From NCBI GenBank assembly GCA_017743585.1, contig JAGHYP010000194.1, forward strand, positions 1-5,340: DNA of 5,340 bases, in the 5' to 3' direction. The position numbers and the translations under genes are program-made. This stretch comes from Chloroflexota bacterium (GTDB lineage: Bacteria; Chloroflexota; Anaerolineae; Aggregatilineales; UBA2796). Positions 1 through 5,340 of the stretch are shown here, one piece after another. The first letter of the stretch is position 1. Each line of letters starts with the position of its first letter. Under the pieces are notes generated by a model. That model was not told where the DNA came from. It did not search any database and saw only the letters and a list, made by a program, of their open reading frames with translations.

Positions 1-1
1 C

Positions 2-349
2 TTGATCGGCGTGCTAGTCGGTCAGATCGCTTGGCAGCTGGCGCTGACCATTGCGACGTATTTGGTGGACGCGCCCGAGTTCGCGCGGCAAGCCTTTCAG
101 CGCCTGCCGCTGATCGAGCGCGCCACGACCGTGCTGAGCCGCTTCTATCCCGAAAATCAGCTCGCCACGGCGCTGTTGCTGTGGCTGCCGCTTTTGATCG
201 GCGCTGTGACTGGCGGCGTGAGCATGGTCTCGCTGTATCGGCATGGCAGGCAGACTTGGCGCGGCGGCGCGGCGCGGCGCGACGACTCGCGCATGGCGAT
301 GATGGATGCCGCCCTAGACGCCTTGCTCGATCTGTTCAGCACGGCGGGG
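2..349 (+). other. Membrane-hairpin insertion in NBD1 of the ABC ATPase (left end cut)
   Basis: Residues 1-116 of the visible protein do not look like an ABC ATPase. Two hydrophobic stretches (about 1-22 and 54-79) are separated by a polar loop with charged residues (23-53). An Arg-rich tail follows (RHGRQTWRGGAARR, 80-93), then an amphipathic stretch. ABC-family sequence resumes around 117-140 (RRLNRARAARRVRELSKRF, then LEVDP), which is the segment that normally precedes the NBD1 signature. The Arg-rich exit fits the positive-inside rule for a hairpin returning to the cytoplasm. The left boundary lies outside the window. Confidence 0.7.
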
Positions 350-1903
350 CGCCGTCTCAACCGCGCGCGCGCAGCCAGGCGCGTACGCGAGCTCTCGAAG
401 CGCTTCAACCTAGAGGTTGATCCCGACGCGCTGGTCGAGAAGCTGCCCGTCGGGCTGCAGCAGCGCGTTGAGATCGTCAAGGCGCTCTACCGCAAGGCGG
501 ATATCTTGATCCTAGACGAGCCGACAGCGGTCTTGACGCCGCAAGAGAGCCGCGAGCTTTTCAACATCATGAAAGCCCTCGCCGCGCAGGGCGTCTCGAT
601 CATCTTCATCACGCACAAGCTGAAAGAGGTGCTGGCGGTCGCCGATAACATCGTGGTCATGCGCGGCGGGCGCGTGGTTGGCAAGGTAGCGCGCGCCGCG
701 CTGCCGGCGGACGAGGTTGAGGCGGAGCAATTCCTCGCCGCGCTGATGGTCGGGCGCGAAGTGCTGCTGCGCGTCACGAAAGGCGAGGCAGTGCCGCGCC
801 AAGTCGTCCTGCAAGTGCGCGATCTGCGCGCCTACGATGACCGCGGCGCGTTGGCTGTGGACGGAGTCAGTTTCGAGGTGCGCGCCGGCGAGGTGCTGGG
901 CATCGCAGGCGTGCAAGGCAACGGGCAGACTGAGCTGGTGGAAGTGCTGACGGGCTTGCGGCGCGCTGCAGGCGGCGAGATGCTGATCGACGGACGTCCG
1001 ATCCGCATGGGCGATCCGCGCCGCGTGACCGACTCAGGCGTCGCGCACATCCCCGAAGATCGGCAGCGCTACGGCATGGTCAAGCCGTTCTCGGTCGCCG
1101 ATAACTTGATCCTGAACCGATACTACCTGCCGCCTGTGGCGGTCTTCCCCACTTCGTGGCAATTGCCGCTCGCCCTCGCGCTGTACGTGGCGCTCTTCGG
1201 CGCGGTCGCCTTTGTGCTGGGCAGCGCGTGGAGCGCGCTCTATCCGAGCCTTGCTCAGAGCCTGCGCCTTGCCGAGCTTGATCCGCGCCGCGAGCCCGCG
1301 CCGTTCATCTTGGCGCTCGCCGTGAGTTTTGGCGCAGCGTTGCTCGGCTTGGGGGCGGCGCATTTGGTCGGGACGCTCGGCACGCGCTTGTTGCGCCGCT
1401 TGCTGGCGGGGCGCGCGACCCGAGGCGGCTTGCAGCGCGATGATCGCGCCGTGCGCCAAGGAGCTGAGCGCCTGATCGCCGAATTCGACATCCGCACTCC
1501 ATCGCCTGAGACCAGCGCTAGCAGCTTGAGCGGCGGCAATCAGCAGAAGATGGTGGTGGCGCGCGAGTTCAGCCGCTCGCCGCGCCTGCTGATCGCCAGC
1601 CAGCCGACGCGCGGCATTGACGTCGGCTCGATTGAGTTCATCCATCAGCGGATTGTGCAGCAACGCGACGCGGGCGCGGCAGTCTTGCTGGTCTCGGCTG
1701 AGCTGGACGAGATCATGGCGCTCTCGGATCGGATCGCCGTGATGTACAAAGGGCAGATCATCGAGACTCTGCCCGCCAAGGAGGCGACTCGCGAGCAGCT
1801 CGGCTTGCTGATGGCGGGCATCCGCCGCGAGCGGGAGGCGCCATGGCGCGCCCTGAAAGCGGTCGGCGCTGAGCAGCCTGAGTCGCAGCGCACGGGCGTC
1901 TAG
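2..1903 (+). CDS. Sugar/nucleoside-type ABC transporter ATPase (RbsA/YufO-like, two NBDs), 5'-truncated, with membrane-hairpin insertions
   Basis: This is the C-terminal 633 residues of a tandem ATPase that would power uptake of nucleosides or a related solute (BMP-type system). The gene runs off the left edge, so the true start and the first Walker A are not seen; the TTG at position 2 is not a credible start. NBD1 shows signature LPVGLQQR (148-155), Walker B ILILDEPTA (168-176) and H-loop His205. NBD2 shows a degenerate Walker A, GVQGNGQTE (303-311), signature LSGGNQQK (509-516), LLIASQPTRGID (529-540) lacking the catalytic Glu, and SAELDE (565-570) in place of the H-loop His. This one-active-site pattern is normal for the family, and 'DEPTAVLTPQE' plus 'EFDIRTPS' point to the YufO/nucleoside branch. 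Oddity: each NBD carries a hydrophobic insertion (residues 1-116 and about 375-475). No permease gene follows, so partners presumably lie upstream. Family is certain; substrate is inferred. Confidence 0.93.
   Translation: MIGVLVGQIAWQLALTIATYLVDAPEFARQAFQRLPLIERATTVLSRFYPENQLATALLLWLPLLIGAVTGGVSMVSLYRHGRQTWRGGAARRDDSRMAMMDAALDALLDLFSTAGRRLNRARAARRVRELSKRFNLEVDPDALVEKLPVGLQQRVEIVKALYRKADILILDEPTAVLTPQESRELFNIMKALAAQGVSIIFITHKLKEVLAVADNIVVMRGGRVVGKVARAALPADEVEAEQFLAALMVGREVLLRVTKGEAVPRQVVLQVRDLRAYDDRGALAVDGVSFEVRAGEVLGIAGVQGNGQTELVEVLTGLRRAAGGEMLIDGRPIRMGDPRRVTDSGVAHIPEDRQRYGMVKPFSVADNLILNRYYLPPVAVFPTSWQLPLALALYVALFGAVAFVLGSAWSALYPSLAQSLRLAELDPRREPAPFILALAVSFGAALLGLGAAHLVGTLGTRLLRRLLAGRATRGGLQRDDRAVRQGAERLIAEFDIRTPSPETSASSLSGGNQQKMVVAREFSRSPRLLIASQPTRGIDVGSIEFIHQRIVQQRDAGAAVLLVSAELDEIMALSDRIAVMYKGQIIETLPAKEATREQLGLLMAGIRREREAPWRALKAVGAEQPESQRTGV
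1124..1426 (+). other. Membrane-hairpin insertion in NBD2 of the ABC ATPase
   Basis: Residues about 375-475 interrupt NBD2 between ADNLILNRYY (366-375) and GGLQRDDRAVRQGAERLIAE (475-494). In ordinary family members these two stretches are joined by only a few residues. The insertion has two hydrophobic segments (about 386-414 and 435-463), a short charged loop between them (415-434), and an Arg-rich exit (TRLLRRLLAGRATR, 461-474). The reading frame is continuous on both sides and conserved ABC motifs resume exactly, so a sequencing frameshift does not explain it. Confidence 0.8.
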
Positions 1904-2001
1904 CGCAGTAAGTCGCGCGCGCGCAGCTCGGGCCGCGAGGCCGCCAAAGCGATCTTCAGCGCCCAAAGCGGCGGCGATCAGCCACTCCGCGCAGCTTCAC
2001 A
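1904..2001. other. Intergenic stretch after the ABC ATPase, no gene seen
   Basis: GC-rich spacer between the ABC stop codon and the fadD promoter. It contains a 6-bp inverted repeat (GCCGCC at 1940-1945, GGCGGC at 1970-1975) with a 24-base loop, and two copies of CCAAAGCG inside it. No T-tract follows, so it is not a convincing intrinsic terminator. The ABC reading frame stays open for 33 codons past its stop, to a TGA at 2002-2004, but shows no recognisable domain. Confidence 0.4.
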
Positions 2002-2029
2002 TTGACTCAAGCGCGAAATCCGCTACACT
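2002..2029 (+). promoter_or_regulatory. Sigma-70-like promoter for the acyl-CoA ligase gene
   Basis: TTGACT (-35, 2002-2007) and TACACT (-10, 2024-2029) are separated by 16 bp and sit in a locally AT-richer stretch of an otherwise very GC-rich region. Transcription would start near 2036, leaving a leader of about 54 bases before the ATG at 2090. This suggests the ligase gene is transcribed independently of the upstream ABC gene. It is a match to consensus only. Confidence 0.6.
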
Positions 2030-2072
2030 TTCCCTCAAGTTATCCTTTTACAGCTCACGGATTCCAGCTTAC

Positions 2073-2077
2073 AGAGG
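2073..2077 (+). promoter_or_regulatory. Ribosome binding site choosing the ATG at 2090
   Basis: AGAGG lies 12 bases before ATG 2090, a slightly long but usable spacing. The in-frame TTG at 2078 directly abuts this motif and could not use it, so the ATG is preferred as the start. Confidence 0.5.
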
Positions 2078-2089
2078 TTGTTACGAGCG

Positions 2090-3850
2090 ATGTCTACTGT
2101 CACTTATGCTGACAAGCCTTGGCTGAAGCACTATGACCCGGGCGTGCCGCACAGCCTTGAGCCGTATCCAAAACACCCGATCTACCAGTTCCTTGTGGAT
2201 GCCGCTGCCGAGCTGCCGAACAATCCTGCCGTTGTCACCTCGGCGCGCCTGCCTGTGGTGGGGCGCCAAAAAGCCGTGCTGAACTACCGCGCGCTGAACG
2301 AGCAAGTGGACGCCTTGGCCGCCGCGCTCGTGGACATGGGTCTGAACAAGGGCGAGCGCGTTGGATTGGTCTTGCCGAATTGCGCGCAGTTCGTGATCAG
2401 CTTCTTCGGCGTGCTGAAAGCAGGCGGCGTGGTCGTCGCCATCAATCCGACCTATCCTGCAGTGCGCATAGCGGAGCAGCTCAAAGATAGCGGCGCTACA
2501 ACCGTCATCACGCTCAGCTTGTTCTACAACACGATCAAGCAAATCCAGCATCAAACTGACGTGAAAAACGTGATCGTGACCAACATCAAGGAATATCTGC
2601 CGCCATTGGCTGCCTTCCTGTTCACAGTGGCGAAAGAGAAGAAGGGCGGTCATCGGATTGAGAAGCATCCTGTTGACTACGCCTTTGCCGATTTGTTAGC
2701 AAGGTACAGAGGCAAGCGCGCCGATGTTGAGGTTCGCGCTGAGGATCCCGCCATTTTCCAATACACGGGCGGCACAACCGGCGTGCCGAAGGGCGCTATC
2801 GCCACGCATCAGGCGCTTGTGTGCAACACGCTGCAGTGCCGCGCCTTCTTGGGGAAGGTTGAGCAAGGCAAGGAAGTCTTCATGGCGGCTCTCCCGCTCT
2901 TCCACGTCTTCGGCATGATCTCGGTGATGTGCTTCGCGGTCTCGCTGGGCGCCAGCATGCTGATGGTGGCCAATCCGCGCGAGATCAAAGAGGTGCTGGA
3001 AGTCATCCACGCCTACAAGCCGACCATTTTCATGGGCGTGCCTGCCATGTACAACGCCATCAACAACGATCCTGACGTGGCGAAGGGCAAATACAACTTG
3101 CGCTCGATCCGCGCTTGCATCAGCGGCGCGGCGCCGTTGCCGCCTGCGACCAAGCGCCGCTTTGAGGAGCTGACAGGCAGCAGGCTCTCTGAGGGCTACG
3201 GCATGAGCGAGACCGCCGTCGCAGTCTGCGTCAATCCGCTCTACGGCAAGAACAAGACGGGCAGCATCGGCATCCCGTTGCCTGATGTTGAGATGAAGAT
3301 CGTCAGCTTGGAAGATGGCTTGACGGAGATGCCCGTCGGCAAGGAAGGCGAGCTGGTCGTCTGGTCGCCGACGTTGATGATCGGCTATCACAACATGCCC
3401 GCCGAGACGGAAAATGCGCTGCGGCTGATGCCCGGCGGGCGCAAGTGGCTCTTCACAGGCGATATCGCTTACATGGACGAAGATGGCTACTTCTTCATCG
3501 TGGATCGCAAGAAGGATATGGCGATCATCGGCGGCTTCAACGTCTATCCGAACAACGTGGAGAAAGTGCTGGCAGAGCATCACGCCGTGCAGGAAGTCGC
3601 CGTGGCAGCCATTCCGCACCCTGAGAAGGAAGGGCAGGAAGCGCTGAAGGCGTGGGTGGTGCTGAAGCCGAATCACGAGGTGACCGAGGAGGAGCTGATT
3701 GACTTCGCCCTGCAGAAGTTGGCGCGCTACGAGGTGCCGACGCGCATCGAGTTCATTGACGAGCTGCCCAAGACGCCTGTTTTGAAAGTCCTGCGCCGCG
3801 AGCTGGTCGCGCGCGAGCTGGCGAGACGCCAAGCCGAGAAGAAAGCCTAG
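2090..3850 (+). CDS. fadD: Long-chain fatty acid--CoA ligase (AMP-forming acyl-CoA synthetase)
   Basis: A 586-residue member of the acyl-adenylate/CoA-ligase (ANL) superfamily. It activates a fatty acid with ATP to acyl-AMP, then transfers it to CoA for beta-oxidation or lipid synthesis. Visible motifs, numbered from the ATG: P-loop YTGGTTGVPKG (225-235), LPLFHVFG (268-275), SEGYGMSETA (367-376), TGDIAYMDEDGYFFIVDRKK (456-475) with the ribose-binding Asp458 and hinge Arg473, GGFNVYPNNVE (481-491), and the C-terminal lysine motif LPKTPVLKVLRREL (559-572) with the expected catalytic Lys566. Length and domain order are normal for the family, with no signal peptide. Residues 164-190 hold a short hydrophobic-then-basic stretch typical of the FadD N-domain insert. 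The usual Gly before the catalytic Lys is Leu565. The gene has its own promoter and terminator and looks monocistronic. Chain-length preference cannot be read from sequence; the symbol is by similarity. Confidence 0.93.
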   Translation: MSTVTYADKPWLKHYDPGVPHSLEPYPKHPIYQFLVDAAAELPNNPAVVTSARLPVVGRQKAVLNYRALNEQVDALAAALVDMGLNKGERVGLVLPNCAQFVISFFGVLKAGGVVVAINPTYPAVRIAEQLKDSGATTVITLSLFYNTIKQIQHQTDVKNVIVTNIKEYLPPLAAFLFTVAKEKKGGHRIEKHPVDYAFADLLARYRGKRADVEVRAEDPAIFQYTGGTTGVPKGAIATHQALVCNTLQCRAFLGKVEQGKEVFMAALPLFHVFGMISVMCFAVSLGASMLMVANPREIKEVLEVIHAYKPTIFMGVPAMYNAINNDPDVAKGKYNLRSIRACISGAAPLPPATKRRFEELTGSRLSEGYGMSETAVAVCVNPLYGKNKTGSIGIPLPDVEMKIVSLEDGLTEMPVGKEGELVVWSPTLMIGYHNMPAETENALRLMPGGRKWLFTGDIAYMDEDGYFFIVDRKKDMAIIGGFNVYPNNVEKVLAEHHAVQEVAVAAIPHPEKEGQEALKAWVVLKPNHEVTEEELIDFALQKLARYEVPTRIEFIDELPKTPVLKVLRRELVARELARRQAEKKA

Positions 3851-3863
3851 CAAAGGTCACGCG

Positions 3864-3890
3864 GGCGAGGAAAAAGCTTCCTCGCCTTTT
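3864..3890 (+). terminator. Rho-independent terminator of the acyl-CoA ligase gene
   Basis: A perfect 9-bp stem, GGCGAGGAA (3864-3872) with TTCCTCGCC (3878-3886), has a 5-base loop AAAGC and is followed by TTTT (3887-3890). It begins 13 bases after the ligase stop codon. On the - strand no T-run follows the stem, so it serves the + strand gene best; it could only weakly stop the converging LCP transcript. Confidence 0.88.
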
Positions 3891-3923
3891 CGCGCTGACG
3901 AAGCTATCGCGCGCTGTGCTGCG

Positions 3924-5219
3924 TCACTGATTGTAGTTTGCCCCGAAGACTTGCACCAGCAAGCTGCCGATCGCGGCGCGGTTCGGCACAAGCACTGACA
4001 TGCCGTTCCACACTATCGGCTGCGCGTAGCGCTCGTCCAGCACGCCGTAGCGGATGTTCTCGCTCGGCACGTCTTTGGCGTAGAGCGCCAGCTGAATCCA
4101 CTGCTCAAGCCTCAAGCCGCTGCGCACATGCGCGCTGAGCGCCGCCCAGAGGTTGCTCGCGCGCAAGAGCAATTGCGGCAACATCTCAAAGCGCAGGATG
4201 CGCTCGCGGATCGCGGCGATCACCTGCTGCTGACGGCGCGCGCGGTCGAAGTCGCTGCTATCGTGCCGCGAGCGGGCGTATTTCAAAGCCAGCTCGCCGT
4301 CCATCCATTGCCTGCCTGCAGGGATGTAGAGCGGGTCGTAGCCATTGGTGTACATATCAGGATAGGCGTGATCCACAATCGGGCGCGGCACGTCGATCTC
4401 AATGCCGCCGATGGCGTCAATCACCGCGATGAACGCTTGGAAATCGAAGACGATGTAATCGTGAACGCGGATGCCCAAGTTGTATTGCACTGTTTGCATC
4501 GCCAAGCGTGGGCCGTAACCCTCTCTGAGGCGCTCGCCCAGAAGATACGCCGTGTTGACGCGCTGGAAGCCGTAATGCTGCCCGAAGGCTGCGTCGCGCG
4601 GAATCTCGACGTACAGATCGCGCGGGATGCTCAGCACGCCGATGCTGCGCGCCGCGGGGTCGAGGCTGATTAAGATCATCGTGTCTGTGCGGAAGGCTGT
4701 GCCGCGCTCGTTTGGGCGCTTATCCAAGCCAAGCAGCAAGATCGTGAAGCGCTCAACCCCGTTCCAAGGCTGGATCTGCAGTTCAGGCGGCGTGGTCGGC
4801 GGCGGCGTGGCGAGGGTCAGCGTGGGCGTGGCGGCTTGGGCTGCGCTCGAGTTGCGCGCGAGCGCGTTGCTCAGCAATTGCCAGCCGAGGCACAGCGCGG
4901 CGCAAAGTGTGACGGCGCAGCTCAGCGCGATGCCGAGCAGCGGCAGCCAGTAGCGGGGCAGCGGCGTCGGCCTGCCCCTAGAAACTAGCGGCGCGCGGGG
5001 CGGCGACGCAAAAGGCCACACGGCGCGCAACGGCTGAGTCGGCGGCAGTGTGGGGCGGGTCAGCTCGGCCGAGCCGGCCGAGCGCGGCGTGAGCGGCTCA
5101 GCGCGCCTGACCGTCGGCTTCTGCTCAGCGATCGGCTTCGGCGCAGGGCGTCGCCTCGGCGCGTATTGCTCGTACTGCAGCTGATCGGTCTCTTCATGCG
5201 CAGGGCGATGCGTGTCCAT
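3924..5219 (-). CDS. LytR-CpsA-Psr (LCP) family cell-envelope protein
   Basis: A 431-residue membrane-anchored protein. LCP enzymes transfer undecaprenyl-phosphate-linked glycopolymers onto the cell wall or related envelope acceptors, acting outside the membrane. Order of parts: a Pro/Arg-rich cytoplasmic N-terminus (1-90), one membrane helix (about 91-113), a Thr/Pro-rich linker (131-145), then the LCP domain from about 157. Its motifs are LLLGLDKR (161-168), RTDTMILISLDP (177-188), SIPRDLYVEIP (197-207), RVNTAYLLG (220-228), IGGIEIDVP (270-278) and YARSRHDSSDFDRARRQQ (314-331). These include the conserved Arg and Asp residues that bind the polyprenyl pyrophosphate. A C-terminal segment (about 340-431) has no named domain that I recognise. 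The ATG is chosen because AGGA lies 10 bases upstream and no other nearby start exists. It converges on the ligase gene, with 73 bases between the stop codons. The polymer and acceptor are unknown; LCP family assignment is secure. Confidence 0.93.
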   Translation of the reverse strand: MDTHRPAHEETDQLQYEQYAPRRRPAPKPIAEQKPTVRRAEPLTPRSAGSAELTRPTLPPTQPLRAVWPFASPPRAPLVSRGRPTPLPRYWLPLLGIALSCAVTLCAALCLGWQLLSNALARNSSAAQAATPTLTLATPPPTTPPELQIQPWNGVERFTILLLGLDKRPNERGTAFRTDTMILISLDPAARSIGVLSIPRDLYVEIPRDAAFGQHYGFQRVNTAYLLGERLREGYGPRLAMQTVQYNLGIRVHDYIVFDFQAFIAVIDAIGGIEIDVPRPIVDHAYPDMYTNGYDPLYIPAGRQWMDGELALKYARSRHDSSDFDRARRQQQVIAAIRERILRFEMLPQLLLRASNLWAALSAHVRSGLRLEQWIQLALYAKDVPSENIRYGVLDERYAQPIVWNGMSVLVPNRAAIGSLLVQVFGANYNQ

Positions 5220-5224
5220 ACCCT

Positions 5225-5250
5225 GTCTATCCTGATACGCAGTCTATCCT
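5225..5250. repeat. 9-bp direct repeat in the LCP leader
   Basis: GTCTATCCT occurs at 5225-5233 and again at 5242-5250, with start points 17 bp apart. On the - strand both read AGGATAGAC, so the ribosome-binding AGGA is present twice in the leader of the LCP gene. Confidence 0.55.
5230..5233 (-). promoter_or_regulatory. Ribosome binding site for the LCP gene
   Basis: On the - strand AGGA lies 10 bases before the ATG at 5219-5217. A second purine patch, AGGG, sits only 1 base from the ATG and is too close to work. The AGGA is part of a 9-bp direct repeat. Confidence 0.45.
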
Positions 5251-5260
5251 AGCAAAGATC

Positions 5261-5300
5261 GCCGCCCGTTGTCGCGCGTTGTCGCTCATTGTCGCTCATT
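5261..5300. repeat. Four 10-bp tandem units at the LCP promoter
   Basis: The units are gccgcccgtt (5261), gtcgcgcgtt (5271), gtcgctcatt (5281) and gtcgctcatt (5291). The last two are identical, unit 2 matches them at 8 of 10 bases, and unit 1 matches unit 2 at 8 of 10. Period 10 is about one helical turn, so the units face the same side of the DNA. They overlap the - strand -10 box and extend into the predicted leader, a position that suits a repressor-binding array or a decaying microsatellite. Confidence 0.7.
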
Positions 5301-5303
5301 ATA
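5298..5303 (-). promoter_or_regulatory. Candidate -10 box for the LCP gene
   Basis: On the - strand the sequence reads TATAAT, a perfect -10 hexamer, with a predicted start near 5291 and a leader of about 72 bases. No good -35 is present at 16-19 bp upstream and there is no extended -10 TG, so the promoter may need an activator. The hexamer lies inside the palindrome TTATAA, which could also serve the + strand. Confidence 0.45.
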
Positions 5304-5340
5304 AGGTCGGGCGCCGCGCTCGGCTCATGCGCTTTTCAGA

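Noticed and set aside
2..349. Hydrophobic N-terminal part as a separate membrane protein or a signal anchor
   Set aside because: It is in one continuous frame with NBD1, and the missing first Walker A implies the polypeptide begins well upstream; a separate gene cannot be fully excluded without upstream sequence.
1034..1966. 310-codon open frame on the - strand, antisense to the ABC ATPase
   Set aside because: It is the opposite strand of a gene with clear ABC motifs; its translation is Arg/Ala/Gln-rich with no domain, as expected for a high-GC shadow frame.
1940..1975. Inverted repeat GCCGCC/GGCGGC as a terminator for the ABC gene
   Set aside because: Loop of 24 bases and no T-tract; in GC-rich DNA such a 6-bp match arises easily.
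1904..2004. Possible readthrough extension of the ABC ATPase past its TAG stop
   Set aside because: The frame stays open for 33 codons, but the family normally ends soon after LLMAG (602-606), and the extension has no motif.
2696..3853. 385-codon open frame on the - strand, antisense to the acyl-CoA ligase
   Set aside because: Composition is dominated by His, Arg, Gln and Asp runs with no recognisable motif, and the + strand carries a complete ANL ligase.
4128..4673. 181-codon open frame on the + strand within the LCP gene
   Set aside because: It mirrors the LCP domain codons; no domain or ribosome-binding site supports it.
5327..5340. ATG at 5327 as the start of a rightward gene
   Set aside because: Only 14 bases remain before the window ends and there is no well-spaced ribosome-binding site, so it cannot be supported.

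Overview
This GC-rich bacterial window is dominated by runs of GCGC. It holds three protein genes: one cut by the left edge, one complete on the + strand, and one complete on the - strand. No RNA gene, CRISPR array, phage gene or insertion sequence is visible. The gene set fits a Chloroflexota-like (Anaerolineae or related) genome: a BMP/nucleoside-type ABC ATPase, a long-chain acyl-CoA ligase, and an LCP protein with a long Pro/Arg-rich cytoplasmic tail and a Thr/Pro-rich linker. That placement is an inference from general style, not from a marker gene.

Layout. Positions 2-1903 (+) encode the C-terminal 633 residues of a double-domain ATPase of the RbsA/YufO type, with the first Walker A beyond the left edge. 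Positions 1904-2089 are intergenic and carry a good sigma-70-like promoter (TTGACT, 16 bp, TACACT). Positions 2090-3850 (+) encode a 586-residue FadD-like acyl-CoA ligase, closed by a perfect 9-bp stem terminator at 3864-3890. Positions 3924-5219 (-) encode a 431-residue LytR-CpsA-Psr (LCP) protein that converges on the ligase gene. Positions 5220-5340 are its upstream region, with a TATAAT box on the - strand and four 10-bp tandem units.

How they relate. The three genes look like separate transcription units: tail of a transporter operon, a single-gene fatty-acid activation unit, and a cell-envelope gene read in the opposite direction. Nothing in the sequence ties them into one pathway.

The most unusual signal is in the ABC ATPase. 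Both nucleotide-binding domains carry an in-frame insertion of about 100 residues at the same place, between the Q-loop/'ADNLIL' region and the ABC signature. Each insertion contains two hydrophobic, membrane-helix-like segments followed by an Arg-rich stretch. Normal members of this family are soluble ATPases that dock on separate permeases, so an ATPase with a membrane hairpin in each half is a candidate undescribed architecture. A possible second system is the 10-bp-phased repeat at the LCP gene's promoter.
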